Below are positions 40,877 to 50,573 of a stretch of DNA of 64,000 nt, in pieces. Origin of the DNA: Candidatus Heimdallarchaeota archaeon (GTDB lineage Archaea > Asgardarchaeota > Heimdallarchaeia > JABLTI01). Location of the stretch: positions 16,476 through 80,475 of the forward strand of contig DXJV01000085.1 in assembly GCA_019056785.1 (NCBI GenBank), in the 5' to 3' direction. Numbering within the stretch: position 1 is the stretch's first letter; every line of letters begins with the position of its first letter. Position numbers and translations under genes: made by a program. The notes below the pieces were generated by a model. It searched no databases, was not told the origin of the DNA, and saw only the letters and a program-made list of their open reading frames with translations.

Positions 40877-42254
40877 GTCTCATACTCTCCGTTACAATTG
40901 TTTTTGCCAAAACATCCATCCTTGATGGATCAATAACAATAGGATAGGTTATTCCTCGCAAGGCTCTTCTTGTATCGCGATACAGGTCAGTAAGTTTTAG
41001 CCGTTCAGAGCCAATGATGAAATAAGAGACCTTCCATGTTCGGCTCTGGTCGCGTATGGCGTCCCGGAGTAAGCTATTAATTTCAAAGTAGCAATTTCGT
41101 GTTACCGGGTCAATCCCCCCTGAGCGTTCTTCTTCGAAGTAATTTATAAGACTCTGGGAGGGGGTAGGTTCATAGCCTGGGATAAGCTCATTCGGTCTGC
41201 CATCAGTAACAATAATTAAATGAACGTCTCGATTTTGGGTGTTTTTCTTGACTTTCGCGTGTTCTATTGCTGTTTTAATAGATGCACTCATTGGAGTTCG
41301 TCCTTTTGCTGTTGCTGTTAGCAGGAAACGTTCTAGCTGGTCCTCAGAAGTGATAATTTGCCTTGTTTTCGATATTGGTACAACAGCCGTTCGAAAGGCT
41401 CGCTGATTTGTCCTGCGAGTCCGTCCTTGTCGTTTGAAATAATAAAAGATCGCCAGTGAAGTTAGAAGCGCACCTTCCAGACGTGAAAAATGAGTCCCTT
41501 GAACAACATTCCTCATAGATTGCGAAGTGTCAACGATAAGATAGATTTGCGCATTTCGGTCCTTTTTCATGACAACAATATCATCAATATCGATAGACTT
41601 TGGGGGAATCGTCTGTGAGGTGAAAATAGAGTGTTCAAAGGTTTTTTTCTTGTGAATTTTTCCTCGAGGGCGTACAATTGTGTCATTGACCGGTCGTGCT
41701 GGAAGTTGTCGCGCTAACCAATTGCCAAGCTGGTTGCCGAGAAAGTCCATCACTTCTTCCCGTTTAATGCGCATTTTATGTCCAAATCTATCGGTGATTT
41801 CAATATCAGTCAATTCCTCAAGTGTGCGAAGTGACTCTGTGAGTTGTTTTTTGTATTCTGCTGTTCCTTCGAAGCCTTTCAAATGTCGCTGGATGAATTG
41901 TTCGATTTCCTCTCGTGTCTGCAATTCGCCCATGTTCACTTTTAATAAAGCATCCGGTAGTGCATTGTTGCCAATATACTCAAGTATTTCCAACTCGCGA
42001 ATCAAGTCTTCTTCCTCGAGTGGCTCCATTGGAGTGACCAGAAGCCTGTGTTGTATGTTTTTTACAGCAACGGCATTTTCAAGAGCCATACCTAAAACCA
42101 AAGCCTCACGTGAGCTCTGTCCTTTCCGGGGATCACGCCATTTCTGAAGGACACTTGCAGCATCGGCAAAGTCGAACACAAAATCAGGGTCACGCCACAC
42201 CATCAAAGGGTCTGTGAATCGCTCTCGACTGATTACGTGTATTCTGTGAGGCAT
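40854..42254 (-). CDS. VWA-domain protein with complete MIDAS
   Basis: IYLIVDTSQSMRN (DxSxS), ATAKGRTPMSASIKTAI (T), LIIVTDGRPNE (D); overlaps downstream gene by 23 bp. Confidence 0.85.
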   Translation of the reverse strand: MPHRIHVISRERFTDPLMVWRDPDFVFDFADAASVLQKWRDPRKGQSSREALVLGMALENAVAVKNIQHRLLVTPMEPLEEEDLIRELEILEYIGNNALPDALLKVNMGELQTREEIEQFIQRHLKGFEGTAEYKKQLTESLRTLEELTDIEITDRFGHKMRIKREEVMDFLGNQLGNWLARQLPARPVNDTIVRPRGKIHKKKTFEHSIFTSQTIPPKSIDIDDIVVMKKDRNAQIYLIVDTSQSMRNVVQGTHFSRLEGALLTSLAIFYYFKRQGRTRRTNQRAFRTAVVPISKTRQIITSEDQLERFLLTATAKGRTPMSASIKTAIEHAKVKKNTQNRDVHLIIVTDGRPNELIPGYEPTPSQSLINYFEEERSGGIDPVTRNCYFEINSLLRDAIRDQSRTWKVSYFIIGSERLKLTDLYRDTRRALRGITYPIVIDPSRMDVLAKTIVTESMRLGQSASG

Positions 42255-42305
42255 TTTATTTGCTCTCCAATTTTCTTAAAGTGTTCTTTAATCATTCTTT
42301 CGTTT

Positions 42306-43868
42306 TTAGATATGGTCTACAAGTAGCAATTGTTCATAGCTTGGTTTTAATTGTGAAATGACCGCTTCTTGTATTTTCTTTGGCTGCTTTTCTAAGCCTT
42401 CATAAGCAATTATGATTTTACTTAGTTCCTCATCTGTCAATGCTTTCATTTTATCAATATCTTCAGAAATTGATTGCACCGTTGTCAGTTCCTCGTCAGT
42501 TTTAATAGTTCGTCGAAGCATGGTCTTTACTTCTTGCATAGCATCATTGATGAGGTTTCTTGGAATATCGAAGAGCTCGACAATGCGTTTTGCGTCATCT
42601 AATGTGAGCATTGCAACACTGTTTTGTTTATAAAACTCATCCTTTCGGAGAACGGTCTCACCAATGAGCGAATAAAGAGTACGTAAGTCAACATGAGGAG
42701 TCTTTTCGGGGTCATGAATTTCAATTAAAGATTTAAAGAACATATCTCGAGTAACTTTCTTACGAGCATAAGCTTCAGTTTCGCCGGATTTTAGTGCATT
42801 AGGAATTGAGAGGTCAGCCATCAAACCGATGAATTGAATTGCTAGTTTGCTGACACCTTTCTTACCAAATTGTTTTGTCTTCTCGAGAAGTGATACTAGG
42901 GCAGGATTTGCTGTCATATCATTTAAGCAGAGTGTTAAATGCTCTTTAAACATGTCTTCAACGATCTTGATACGTTCGAGTTTTGTTCTTGCTGGCCACA
43001 GAACTTCAGGAATACGATTGATAATTGGTTGTGCTTCTTCACCAAAAACACTAAGTGGAGCATTTGAAGTAAAGATCATTGCACCGTCTACGAAAACGGG
43101 TCGACCTTGAATACTATATTTGATACCGCTTGGGTCCTCGAGGAAACCCATTAAGGCTTCCAAGAAATTCAATGGTAAACGCTGGATTTCGTTCACAACA
43201 ACAAACCCTTGGGAGAGAACACCAACTTTATGTGCCATCGGAGAAAATGTTGTTGAAGTTTTGCCACCGAACAATTGCTCAAGGTTTTCCACCCCTGCGA
43301 GGAGCATGTATAGCCCTTCTGGGTCATTTCGAGGGTCAATTTGAGCAACATTTACAACAGTCTTGTCAGCTTTTACAGCGTTTAAAGCTTTTATGACTTG
43401 CTCTGTCTCGAGAGCTAAGATATCATTACTTCTGTCGAGATTAATATCTTGATTTGTCACTTTCTTAATCGACTCAGCGATATTTTGCTTACAGAAAGGA
43501 CAAAGATTCTTCAAGACTTCTGCAGAAGCAGCAGGATCCTTAGCATAATTTTCTGCAATATGAATAAGATACCCGGCATCTTCATTAAAGGGGCAACCAG
43601 CTATATGGTATTTCCGCTCATTAATAGCGTTTGTGAGATGCTTAAGGATTGTTCGAGCAAAAAGAGTCTTGGCTTCTCCAGTAGGACCAATTAATAAGAC
43701 CTTTCCAGAGACAGCAATCTTGTCCATCACAATTCCTTTCGAATGGACGTTTCCGCGAACAGCAGGATCTTCATTGATTTGTTTTCGCAATTCAGGCTCA
43801 TTTAATAATCTTCGAACAGAACATCCTTTATATCCTTTCTTCGCAAGGGACGCTATTGTCATCGTCAT
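42306..43868 (-). CDS. PrkA/MoxR-like AAA+ ATPase
   Basis: GKVLLIGPTGEAKTLFARTILKHL; IAGCPFNEDAGYLIHI...LKNLCPFCKQNI (PrkA-type GCPMHEEPLHL...DLCPxCR); QGFVVVNEIQRLPLNFLEALMGFLED; MIFTSNAPLSVFGEE. Confidence 0.85.
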   Translation of the reverse strand: MTMTIASLAKKGYKGCSVRRLLNEPELRKQINEDPAVRGNVHSKGIVMDKIAVSGKVLLIGPTGEAKTLFARTILKHLTNAINERKYHIAGCPFNEDAGYLIHIAENYAKDPAASAEVLKNLCPFCKQNIAESIKKVTNQDINLDRSNDILALETEQVIKALNAVKADKTVVNVAQIDPRNDPEGLYMLLAGVENLEQLFGGKTSTTFSPMAHKVGVLSQGFVVVNEIQRLPLNFLEALMGFLEDPSGIKYSIQGRPVFVDGAMIFTSNAPLSVFGEEAQPIINRIPEVLWPARTKLERIKIVEDMFKEHLTLCLNDMTANPALVSLLEKTKQFGKKGVSKLAIQFIGLMADLSIPNALKSGETEAYARKKVTRDMFFKSLIEIHDPEKTPHVDLRTLYSLIGETVLRKDEFYKQNSVAMLTLDDAKRIVELFDIPRNLINDAMQEVKTMLRRTIKTDEELTTVQSISEDIDKMKALTDEELSKIIIAYEGLEKQPKKIQEAVISQLKPSYEQLLLVDHI

Positions 43869-43906
43869 TTTTTTTTCACACTCACTTTTTAAACTTCAAT
43901 TTTTTT

Positions 43907-44455
43907 TCAATGCTTTTTTTCACTCTTTCTGGAAGAGGACTTCTTTTTAAGTACTTTGGGTTTAATCCCAAGAGTTTCAATGTACATATCCAGCCATTCC
44001 AAACAGGCCAGTATGTCTTCTTTTTTATTTTCATGAATTTCTAAAACATTCCAGAGTCGATCTGTCAGACGAATGAGAGAAAAGGCTTCGATAATCTCTG
44101 ATTTTGTTAGAGCAATGGCTTTTTCAGCATTGTAACTCGCAATGAGGATGGGTATGTTTGCGGTTCGAGTGTCCCAAACGAATGTCTCCCAGAGGAATTC
44201 CTTAATCTTTGAAAGTTCGTCCATCTTTGTCGCGTTTACGATAAATATTGCACCATCGGTTTTTTTCAACACCGAGTCTGGTATCGTTCTATCAAAATCC
44301 GGTTCCTCAATAGAAAAGGTGTAATGCGGAATGTTCTCTTTTGGATTCTTCACTTCTTCTTTGATGATGTTGATAATGTAGTCTCGAGTGTCATTCTTTT
44401 CACCAAGTAAGAGAATATGTTTGGGTGGTTTTTGTCGTTTGAACATTGTTTTCAC
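43907..44455 (-). CDS. Arf-like small GTPase fold with degenerate nucleotide-binding motifs (pseudo-GTPase)
   Basis: KHILLLGEKNDTRDYIINII (P-loop lacks GK[S/T]); KKTDGAIFIVNATKMDELSKIKEFLWETF; ANIPILIASYNAEKAIALTKSEIIEAFSLIRLTDRLWNVLEI (NKxD lost). Confidence 0.65.
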   Translation of the reverse strand: MKTMFKRQKPPKHILLLGEKNDTRDYIINIIKEEVKNPKENIPHYTFSIEEPDFDRTIPDSVLKKTDGAIFIVNATKMDELSKIKEFLWETFVWDTRTANIPILIASYNAEKAIALTKSEIIEAFSLIRLTDRLWNVLEIHENKKEDILACLEWLDMYIETLGIKPKVLKKKSSSRKSEKKH

Positions 44456-44706
44456 CGCAAGAGGAATGTTGTATTCAAGGCATCCTGAGTTTAATGAATC
44501 CTTCTTCCATTAAAGCTTTAGAGCGTTTTTTTTGGTGGCAGTTTTTGTTATTAAATTATTTTGTTATTCTTTTTATTCTTACAATGCCACCAATTTTACT
44601 GATTGTAGGAATTCATGTTTAAAAAGCTGTTGTTAGAAAAATTAAAAAAAGGTTCAAAAAGTTATTCAATAATAACCTCCACTATTTTTGCTGAAGGTGT
44701 AATTCA

Positions 44707-45399
44707 TTGGGTGAAAAAGAACTAACGAAACAACCAGCAGAAGAACAAGAAATTCTTACGCCCGAAACAGAAGAAGAAAGAGAAGAGGAAAAGGGAGTAT
44801 CAACAAGTGAAGAAGAGCAATCTTTCCGGACAGATTTTAGCCTGCCAATCAAAATCAAGCGGATAAAAATTCTCATTGCAATTGTTATTAACCTCATTCT
44901 GGGAGGAGTCACAACAAGTATGGGCATTTATTTCTTTGTAAAACCTCAAGTAAACAATTCAACATATAATGTCATCTTTGCGATTTTTATGGTACTTTTT
45001 GGTGGCATTATCTTTCTCCAATTTCCCTTTGTTATGGCCCGTACTATCAACTCGCAACTGATCCTTTCTGGTGAAGAAATCAAATTGCGGAATGCCTTTA
45101 GCTGGAAAAAGGTCCTATGGAGAGAGGTAGAAGAGATTCTTGCCCGTGAAAAACTTTCAAAAGATCTGGCTGAAAGCGAGTTACTTGCCGTGGACTTGAT
45201 ACGCTTCCGTACAGTAACAACAAGCATTCATTTCCTCGTAGAAAATTACCCTGCTGCAGATGCAGATGAAATGCTTCTTGCAATCGCCAGAACCTTCGAG
45301 CGTGTTTTAGAAGGTACGGATTTTGAAGTAGAAGAGCGTACAGAACGACCTTCTTTACAAACACGATTGCGCTATTTTGTTAAGGTAGCTAAAAAGTAA
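44707..45399 (+). CDS. Hypothetical 2-TM protein with PH-like C-terminal domain
   Basis: Acidic N-terminus, two TM helices, then INSQLILSGEEIKLRNAFSWKKVLWREVEEI; TTG start. Confidence 0.6.
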   Translation: MGEKELTKQPAEEQEILTPETEEEREEEKGVSTSEEEQSFRTDFSLPIKIKRIKILIAIVINLILGGVTTSMGIYFFVKPQVNNSTYNVIFAIFMVLFGGIIFLQFPFVMARTINSQLILSGEEIKLRNAFSWKKVLWREVEEILAREKLSKDLAESELLAVDLIRFRTVTTSIHFLVENYPAADADEMLLAIARTFERVLEGTDFEVEERTERPSLQTRLRYFVKVAKK

Positions 45400-45463
45400 A
45401 AAAAGAGCGAAGCAAGTCTCACTCGAGTTGCTTCTGCTTTTCAACCCCTCTTTCTTTTCCGAT

Positions 45464-46525
45464 TTATTTCTTAGTTTCAGCTTTCATTCGTGATTGTGCT
45501 ATGAGTTCAAAACCCATGGCGTTGCACATTACGGGATTATCTGGAATAACAACTTCATCCGGTGACTTAACAATATTGGATTCCCACATCTTTTGTTTCA
45601 GCACTTCACCGAAAACATGAGCACCACCACCGGTAAGTATCACGCGTTCAATCCAAGCATCAGGTGGTAGGGTTCCCAATAATCTCGAGGTTTCATCGAT
45701 GATTATTTCTGAAATGTTTTCGATGTAATAATTCTTCACTTCAGAGACATCGAATTGTTGGCCACTTACCATGACCGCTGAAAGATTCTTCTCGATGGTC
45801 TTCATTAAATCAAAGGGCCGGATGATCTTTCCTGTTTGTTCTTGCAAAGTTCGAGCCATCCGTGTTGTGAGGGTGTCAACAGCTTCTTCTAAGCTCCCAC
45901 TTGCGGTTCGCATCAATCTTCCTTGATATACTGTAAGAATGTCTGTGGAGCCATGACCAATGTCTACAATAATCGCATCAACAGCACGATTTTCACCAGA
46001 TGTTTTCAAAATTTGATAATAAGAGCCATAGGGTTCTGGTAAGACAAGGCATTTCTCAACCACAACATTATAATTGAGCGTTTCTCCAGTGGCATCGTTG
46101 CGTACTTTAATGTTCATCTCTTCGGAGAGTCCTTTGGAGAGCGTGGACATTTCTTCTTGTGAAGTTGCCACAGGCACACCTGTCGCAATAAGAATATGTT
46201 CGCCATCATTTTTAATGAAAAGAGAAAGCGCTGCTTTAATGGCTATCACAGCATCTTTAATGCTTTTCATTTTTCCTTCCGAAGCTAAGGGACGTTTAAT
46301 TTCACTTTGTAAGCGTGCTAATTCACCCACGAAGAAGTTTTGACCTCCTTCCTCCAGTACCAGGTTGTTTTCCAATGACTTGTCAAGAGTCATGCCAGTC
46401 CAACCAGGATTCGGATCACCAATGATTGAGGGAATTCGTATCAATTTCTTTCCGGTGTCCGAAGACATTTTAATAGTACTAGTTCCCAAGTCAATTCCGA
46501 CAGTTCGTAATACTTTTTTTGACAC
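45464..46525 (-). CDS. Actin-like ATPase (Ta0583/ParM-like archaeal family)
   Basis: VGIDLGTSTIKMSSD (phosphate 1); AIIVDIGHGSTDILTVYQGRL (phosphate 2); ERVILTGGGAHVFGEVL (adenosine). Confidence 0.85.
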   Translation of the reverse strand: MSKKVLRTVGIDLGTSTIKMSSDTGKKLIRIPSIIGDPNPGWTGMTLDKSLENNLVLEEGGQNFFVGELARLQSEIKRPLASEGKMKSIKDAVIAIKAALSLFIKNDGEHILIATGVPVATSQEEMSTLSKGLSEEMNIKVRNDATGETLNYNVVVEKCLVLPEPYGSYYQILKTSGENRAVDAIIVDIGHGSTDILTVYQGRLMRTASGSLEEAVDTLTTRMARTLQEQTGKIIRPFDLMKTIEKNLSAVMVSGQQFDVSEVKNYYIENISEIIIDETSRLLGTLPPDAWIERVILTGGGAHVFGEVLKQKMWESNIVKSPDEVVIPDNPVMCNAMGFELIAQSRMKAETKK

Positions 46526-46838
46526 TTTCTGAACCTTCTATTGTTCTAAAATTGTTTAACATCTAGCAAATAAAAACTTCTCGCTTTTAGCATATCAATT
46601 TTATCAGCTAGAAGCAAGTTCTTTGTATTATTATGCTTTTTGCCTTGAATTTTATTAGAAAATCTTTCCTATTTAAAATAATTGTTCTGTGTTTAAATGT
46701 TCTGCCAAGAGTTTCAGCAAAAATTCATTCTTTTTCTTCTTTTTTTTCAATTTGCCTTCAAAGAAATTTTATTTAAAGAAGGAGTGAATTATAACGTATG
46801 GAAAAAATCACGGAAAAATACTTGAATAGTGAGTTATT

Positions 46839-47804
46839 GTGACCTCTGAAATCTATGAGCATAGTTCAATTGTTGCTGCGCATTTAGCTGTGGACATTTG
46901 TAATGTTGAGAATTTAAATACCTTGTACGAAAAACCAGTTGATTTGGCAATCATCGCCCATAAAAAACGCTATGTAAAGCAAAAGCTCTTCGGAAAGATG
47001 CTCGATCATTTGGTAGCAAATAATTACCTCGAAAAGCAAGGCGAAATCTATTCGCTCATGGAGAAATGGCGCCGGTCCCTCCCTCCCTTGAGTGTCTCGC
47101 AAGGTATTTTGCATGAGCAAGGAATTTACCAGATTTATCCATTTATGCAAACACTCGCAAAAAATTTTGTTGATATTATTAAAAATGATGTTTCAAAGCT
47201 TGAATTGCAGAAATTAATTTATTACATTGATAGTATTGATAGTTCCAAAGGACTCCATAAAATTCGTTCTGAAATCATTTCCGCAACAAATATCAACAGT
47301 TCTGTCCAGAGCATTTTGGACATTAGTTTTGGAATGGGACATAGCGCTATTCAATTAGCCAACACTTTCCCAAAAAGGAATATTTATTCTTTACAGCTTA
47401 ATCCATTATTTAGTGAAGCTTTTGAATATACCATTCAGAAAACGCAAAAGACGAACTTGTCTTATTCCACAAAATATCCTTCTGAACTTCTACAAAAATT
47501 AAGAGCAGAAAAAGTCGATGCAATTTTTCTGTTTAATCCCCTCGGCTTCGAAAGTCCTGAGCTTGAAAAAATTCTTACTATTGCAAATCAGGTGTCTCAT
47601 GATGGAACAAAATTACTTTTGCATGTGCCGCTTACAAAGAAGCCGAAAGAAACGTTAATTGCCGAATGGCTGGCTGAGTGCATTGAAGTGATTGATACCT
47701 ACCATAATTTTGATTATTACAATGTTGCTTTAAGCAACAATAAATTTTCAGTTACAAAATCAACTTCACATTACTTCTTGGCGGACTTTGATTCGAGCCT
47801 TTAA
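46839..47804 (+). CDS. Class I methyltransferase-like protein with N-terminal wHTH-like region
   Basis: SVQSILDISFGMGHSAIQLANTFPKRNIYSLQLNPLFSEAFEYTIQ; helical N-terminus LDHLVANNYLEKQGEIYSL. Confidence 0.6.
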   Translation: MTSEIYEHSSIVAAHLAVDICNVENLNTLYEKPVDLAIIAHKKRYVKQKLFGKMLDHLVANNYLEKQGEIYSLMEKWRRSLPPLSVSQGILHEQGIYQIYPFMQTLAKNFVDIIKNDVSKLELQKLIYYIDSIDSSKGLHKIRSEIISATNINSSVQSILDISFGMGHSAIQLANTFPKRNIYSLQLNPLFSEAFEYTIQKTQKTNLSYSTKYPSELLQKLRAEKVDAIFLFNPLGFESPELEKILTIANQVSHDGTKLLLHVPLTKKPKETLIAEWLAECIEVIDTYHNFDYYNVALSNNKFSVTKSTSHYFLADFDSSL

Positions 47805-47867
47805 TTTCTTTTTTTTGCACACATTTAAGAAGGTTTGAAAAATGACCTGAGTTATTAACAGAAAGCA

Positions 47868-50513
47868 TTGGATAGGTTACAGATGTCGAGTAGAGCGTTT
47901 CAATATTACGTGTTTCTTATGGATTACAAACCAGAAACATTACAGATGAAAATGCTGCTACTCCCTGCGAAAGCAAAAGTTTTGCGTATCAAGCCACTAG
48001 AACGGGCAACATTACAATTTATCCTAGAAAAAGGCCGGCTCCGTCCCTATAAATACATTGTCTCTGGAAAATATGGGACAGAATATAAAAAACCTGAACT
48101 TATTACCTATGTCTTTCAAAAAGCCAAAGGTATCATTATTCCTGCAGACGAAAAAATCGATAAATATGATTTATTTGAGGAATATTTCAAAACCTTTCAT
48201 ATCAGTTTGCCTACTTTTCGCCGTATCTGTCGTTTTTGTATGATAGATCATCAAAGAGTGACCTTTCTTACTGAGAAAAATGAATTGACAGTTTTCGGGA
48301 GAAAAGCTTGCCAACAATGCGCTCAAGAAGAGTTGGATAAGGAACTTTCATCAAGAGAAATCCATTTGACTGCCAGTGGGAAACGGCATTTCTATCGGAT
48401 TTTAAAACAAGTTAAAAATGTTGACCGCGTATTGGATGCATTTGACACTAACTTTCGACCGACAAAACACCCCGAGCTAACTCTCTTTGATGTCATTGGA
48501 AATGTCGATGATTTAAGTGAATCTGTAGCCATCGACAATCTCTCATTGCCTGAAAACCTTAAACGTATCTTAAAACGAAATCGTTATACCAAGCTACTAC
48601 CTATTCAAGTTAAGGCTATTAAAGCTGGCTTGTTGAAGAAACAATATTTCTTGGTTGTTGCGGGCACAAGTAGTGGAAAAACATTAATCGGTGAGATTGC
48701 AGGCCTTCATAGTGTTCTCCAAAAAAAGCGCATGGTCTATTTGAGCCCTCTAGTTGCTCTTACAAACCAGAAATACGAGGACTTTAAAAGAAGATATCAA
48801 CGAGAAGGCTTTCGTGTGGCAATTAGAGTGGGAATGAGTCATATTGATGTAGGCGACGAAGCTGAATATATTATTGATACTGATTACAGAGCTGCAAATA
48901 TAATCACTGCGACTTACGAAGCTTTTGATTTATTGCTTCGAAATGGTAAGAAAGATGTTCTTAGAGATGTAGGTACCGTTATTATTGATGAAATTCAATT
49001 ACTAAATGACCCGGAAAGGGGGCCAGAGCTTGATGGTTTGATTGCTCGACTGAAAATCCTCTTCCCCCAAGCCCAATTAATCGGTCTTTCAGCAACAATT
49101 GGAAATCCTGAAAAGTTAGCAGAGGATCTCGGGTTTGAATTATTATTGCATCAAGAACGGCCCATTCCTCTAGAGCGTCATGTAATTATTGCTCGCGACC
49201 AAGATGAAAAAGAGCTTTTCTTACGTGATTTGGTTCGTGCAGAATATAATTACAAATCTTCCTATGGGTATTTTGGGCAATCAATCATTTTCACTAATTC
49301 ACGTCGCCATTGCTATGAATTAGCATTGAAATTAAATAAAAGCGGGTTAAAAAGTGCTGTTTATCATTCTGGTCTAACTTATCGAGAACGAAAACGAGCA
49401 GAAGAGGGCTTTGCAAACGGAAAATATGCTGCAATTATCACAACTGCTGCTTTAGGTGCTGGAGTTGATTTTCCGGCTAGTCAGGTTATTTTCGAGTCAC
49501 TTGCAATGGGTATAAATTGGTTGTCAGTGGCAGAATTCCATCAAATGTTTGGTCGGGCAGGGCGACTTGGTTATCATGATCGTGGAAAAATTGTGCTGGT
49601 TGTGGAGCCAAATAGACGATATCACAGTTCCATGGACAAAACAGAAGATTCAATTGCTTTTGAGCTTCTCACAGAAGAAATCGCCCCGGTCGAACCTGAA
49701 ATGGAAGGCGAACGGCAATTAGAACAATTATTAGCAGGCATAGTTACCATGAAAAACGCTGACTTGCGAGAACTGGTGCGCTACTATTCTAACTTACTTG
49801 GGCCTTCAGAGACGTTAAAAACAACATTACAAATGCTCAAAGAACTCGAGATGATAAAAATTTATCAAGTGGGTCCTCGGGCAACAAAATTGGGTTTTGC
49901 TACTTCACGAACCTTTCTTTCACCAACAGAAGCTTGTTCTATTCAAAAGAAATTACAGCTTTTAAGTCCATTGGAGATTGCTGTTGCTTTTGAACCTTTT
50001 ACAGCTGTGTTCTTGAATAGTAAAATTCAAGCAGAAATCGAAAAGACGTTGAAAAGTGGTTATATTGGTTCCAACCTTTTTTCTGGTTCGGTTCTCGAAT
50101 ATATGCAGTCTGCATTAGAAAAACGGGCAAACTTACCAAATTTAGTTGTTCAAACTTTTGCTAAATGGTCAAAAGACATTTTTAATTGTAAATGTTTAGA
50201 AAATCCTTGGTGTGGTTGTGGAGAAAAAGAGCTCTCTCGCAAAATAGTCGAATTACGGTTGCAAAATAAAAACTTGCGCAAAATCGCCACAGAATTGTCA
50301 ACAAATTATAACCTTTATGCCTATCCTGGGGATATTTACCGTTGGTTTGATACGCTTATCCATCATCTTCGCGCTGTGGCAAAACTCGCTCTGGTGTTTG
50401 ATGAGCGAAAAACAATGAAATTAGCGTTGAATACTATCAAGATGATCGAAAAACCATGGATAATTGCAAAATACCGGAAAAAACTGACAAAAAAACAATC
50501 AAAAAACAATTAG
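47868..50513 (+). CDS. Ski2-like DEAD/DEAH-box helicase
   Basis: FLVVAGTSSGKTLIGEIAGLH; GTVIIDEIQLLNDPERGPELDGLI; LIGLSATIGNPEKLAE; QSIIFTNSRRHCYELA; EFHQMFGRAGRLGYHDRGKIVLV; Cys motif NCKCLENPWCGCGE. Confidence 0.92.
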   Translation: MDRLQMSSRAFQYYVFLMDYKPETLQMKMLLLPAKAKVLRIKPLERATLQFILEKGRLRPYKYIVSGKYGTEYKKPELITYVFQKAKGIIIPADEKIDKYDLFEEYFKTFHISLPTFRRICRFCMIDHQRVTFLTEKNELTVFGRKACQQCAQEELDKELSSREIHLTASGKRHFYRILKQVKNVDRVLDAFDTNFRPTKHPELTLFDVIGNVDDLSESVAIDNLSLPENLKRILKRNRYTKLLPIQVKAIKAGLLKKQYFLVVAGTSSGKTLIGEIAGLHSVLQKKRMVYLSPLVALTNQKYEDFKRRYQREGFRVAIRVGMSHIDVGDEAEYIIDTDYRAANIITATYEAFDLLLRNGKKDVLRDVGTVIIDEIQLLNDPERGPELDGLIARLKILFPQAQLIGLSATIGNPEKLAEDLGFELLLHQERPIPLERHVIIARDQDEKELFLRDLVRAEYNYKSSYGYFGQSIIFTNSRRHCYELALKLNKSGLKSAVYHSGLTYRERKRAEEGFANGKYAAIITTAALGAGVDFPASQVIFESLAMGINWLSVAEFHQMFGRAGRLGYHDRGKIVLVVEPNRRYHSSMDKTEDSIAFELLTEEIAPVEPEMEGERQLEQLLAGIVTMKNADLRELVRYYSNLLGPSETLKTTLQMLKELEMIKIYQVGPRATKLGFATSRTFLSPTEACSIQKKLQLLSPLEIAVAFEPFTAVFLNSKIQAEIEKTLKSGYIGSNLFSGSVLEYMQSALEKRANLPNLVVQTFAKWSKDIFNCKCLENPWCGCGEKELSRKIVELRLQNKNLRKIATELSTNYNLYAYPGDIYRWFDTLIHHLRAVAKLALVFDERKTMKLALNTIKMIEKPWIIAKYRKKLTKKQSKNN

Positions 50514-50573
50514 AAAAGTATTTATTTTTTCAAGATAAAATAGATAAAATCAGTTTCCTGAGGAACATTTGAC

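Noticed and set aside
41680-42147. 155-aa plus ORF, plus others across 42.4-43.9 kb
   Set aside because: Antisense to VWA and AAA+ genes; Ser-rich shadow ORFs.
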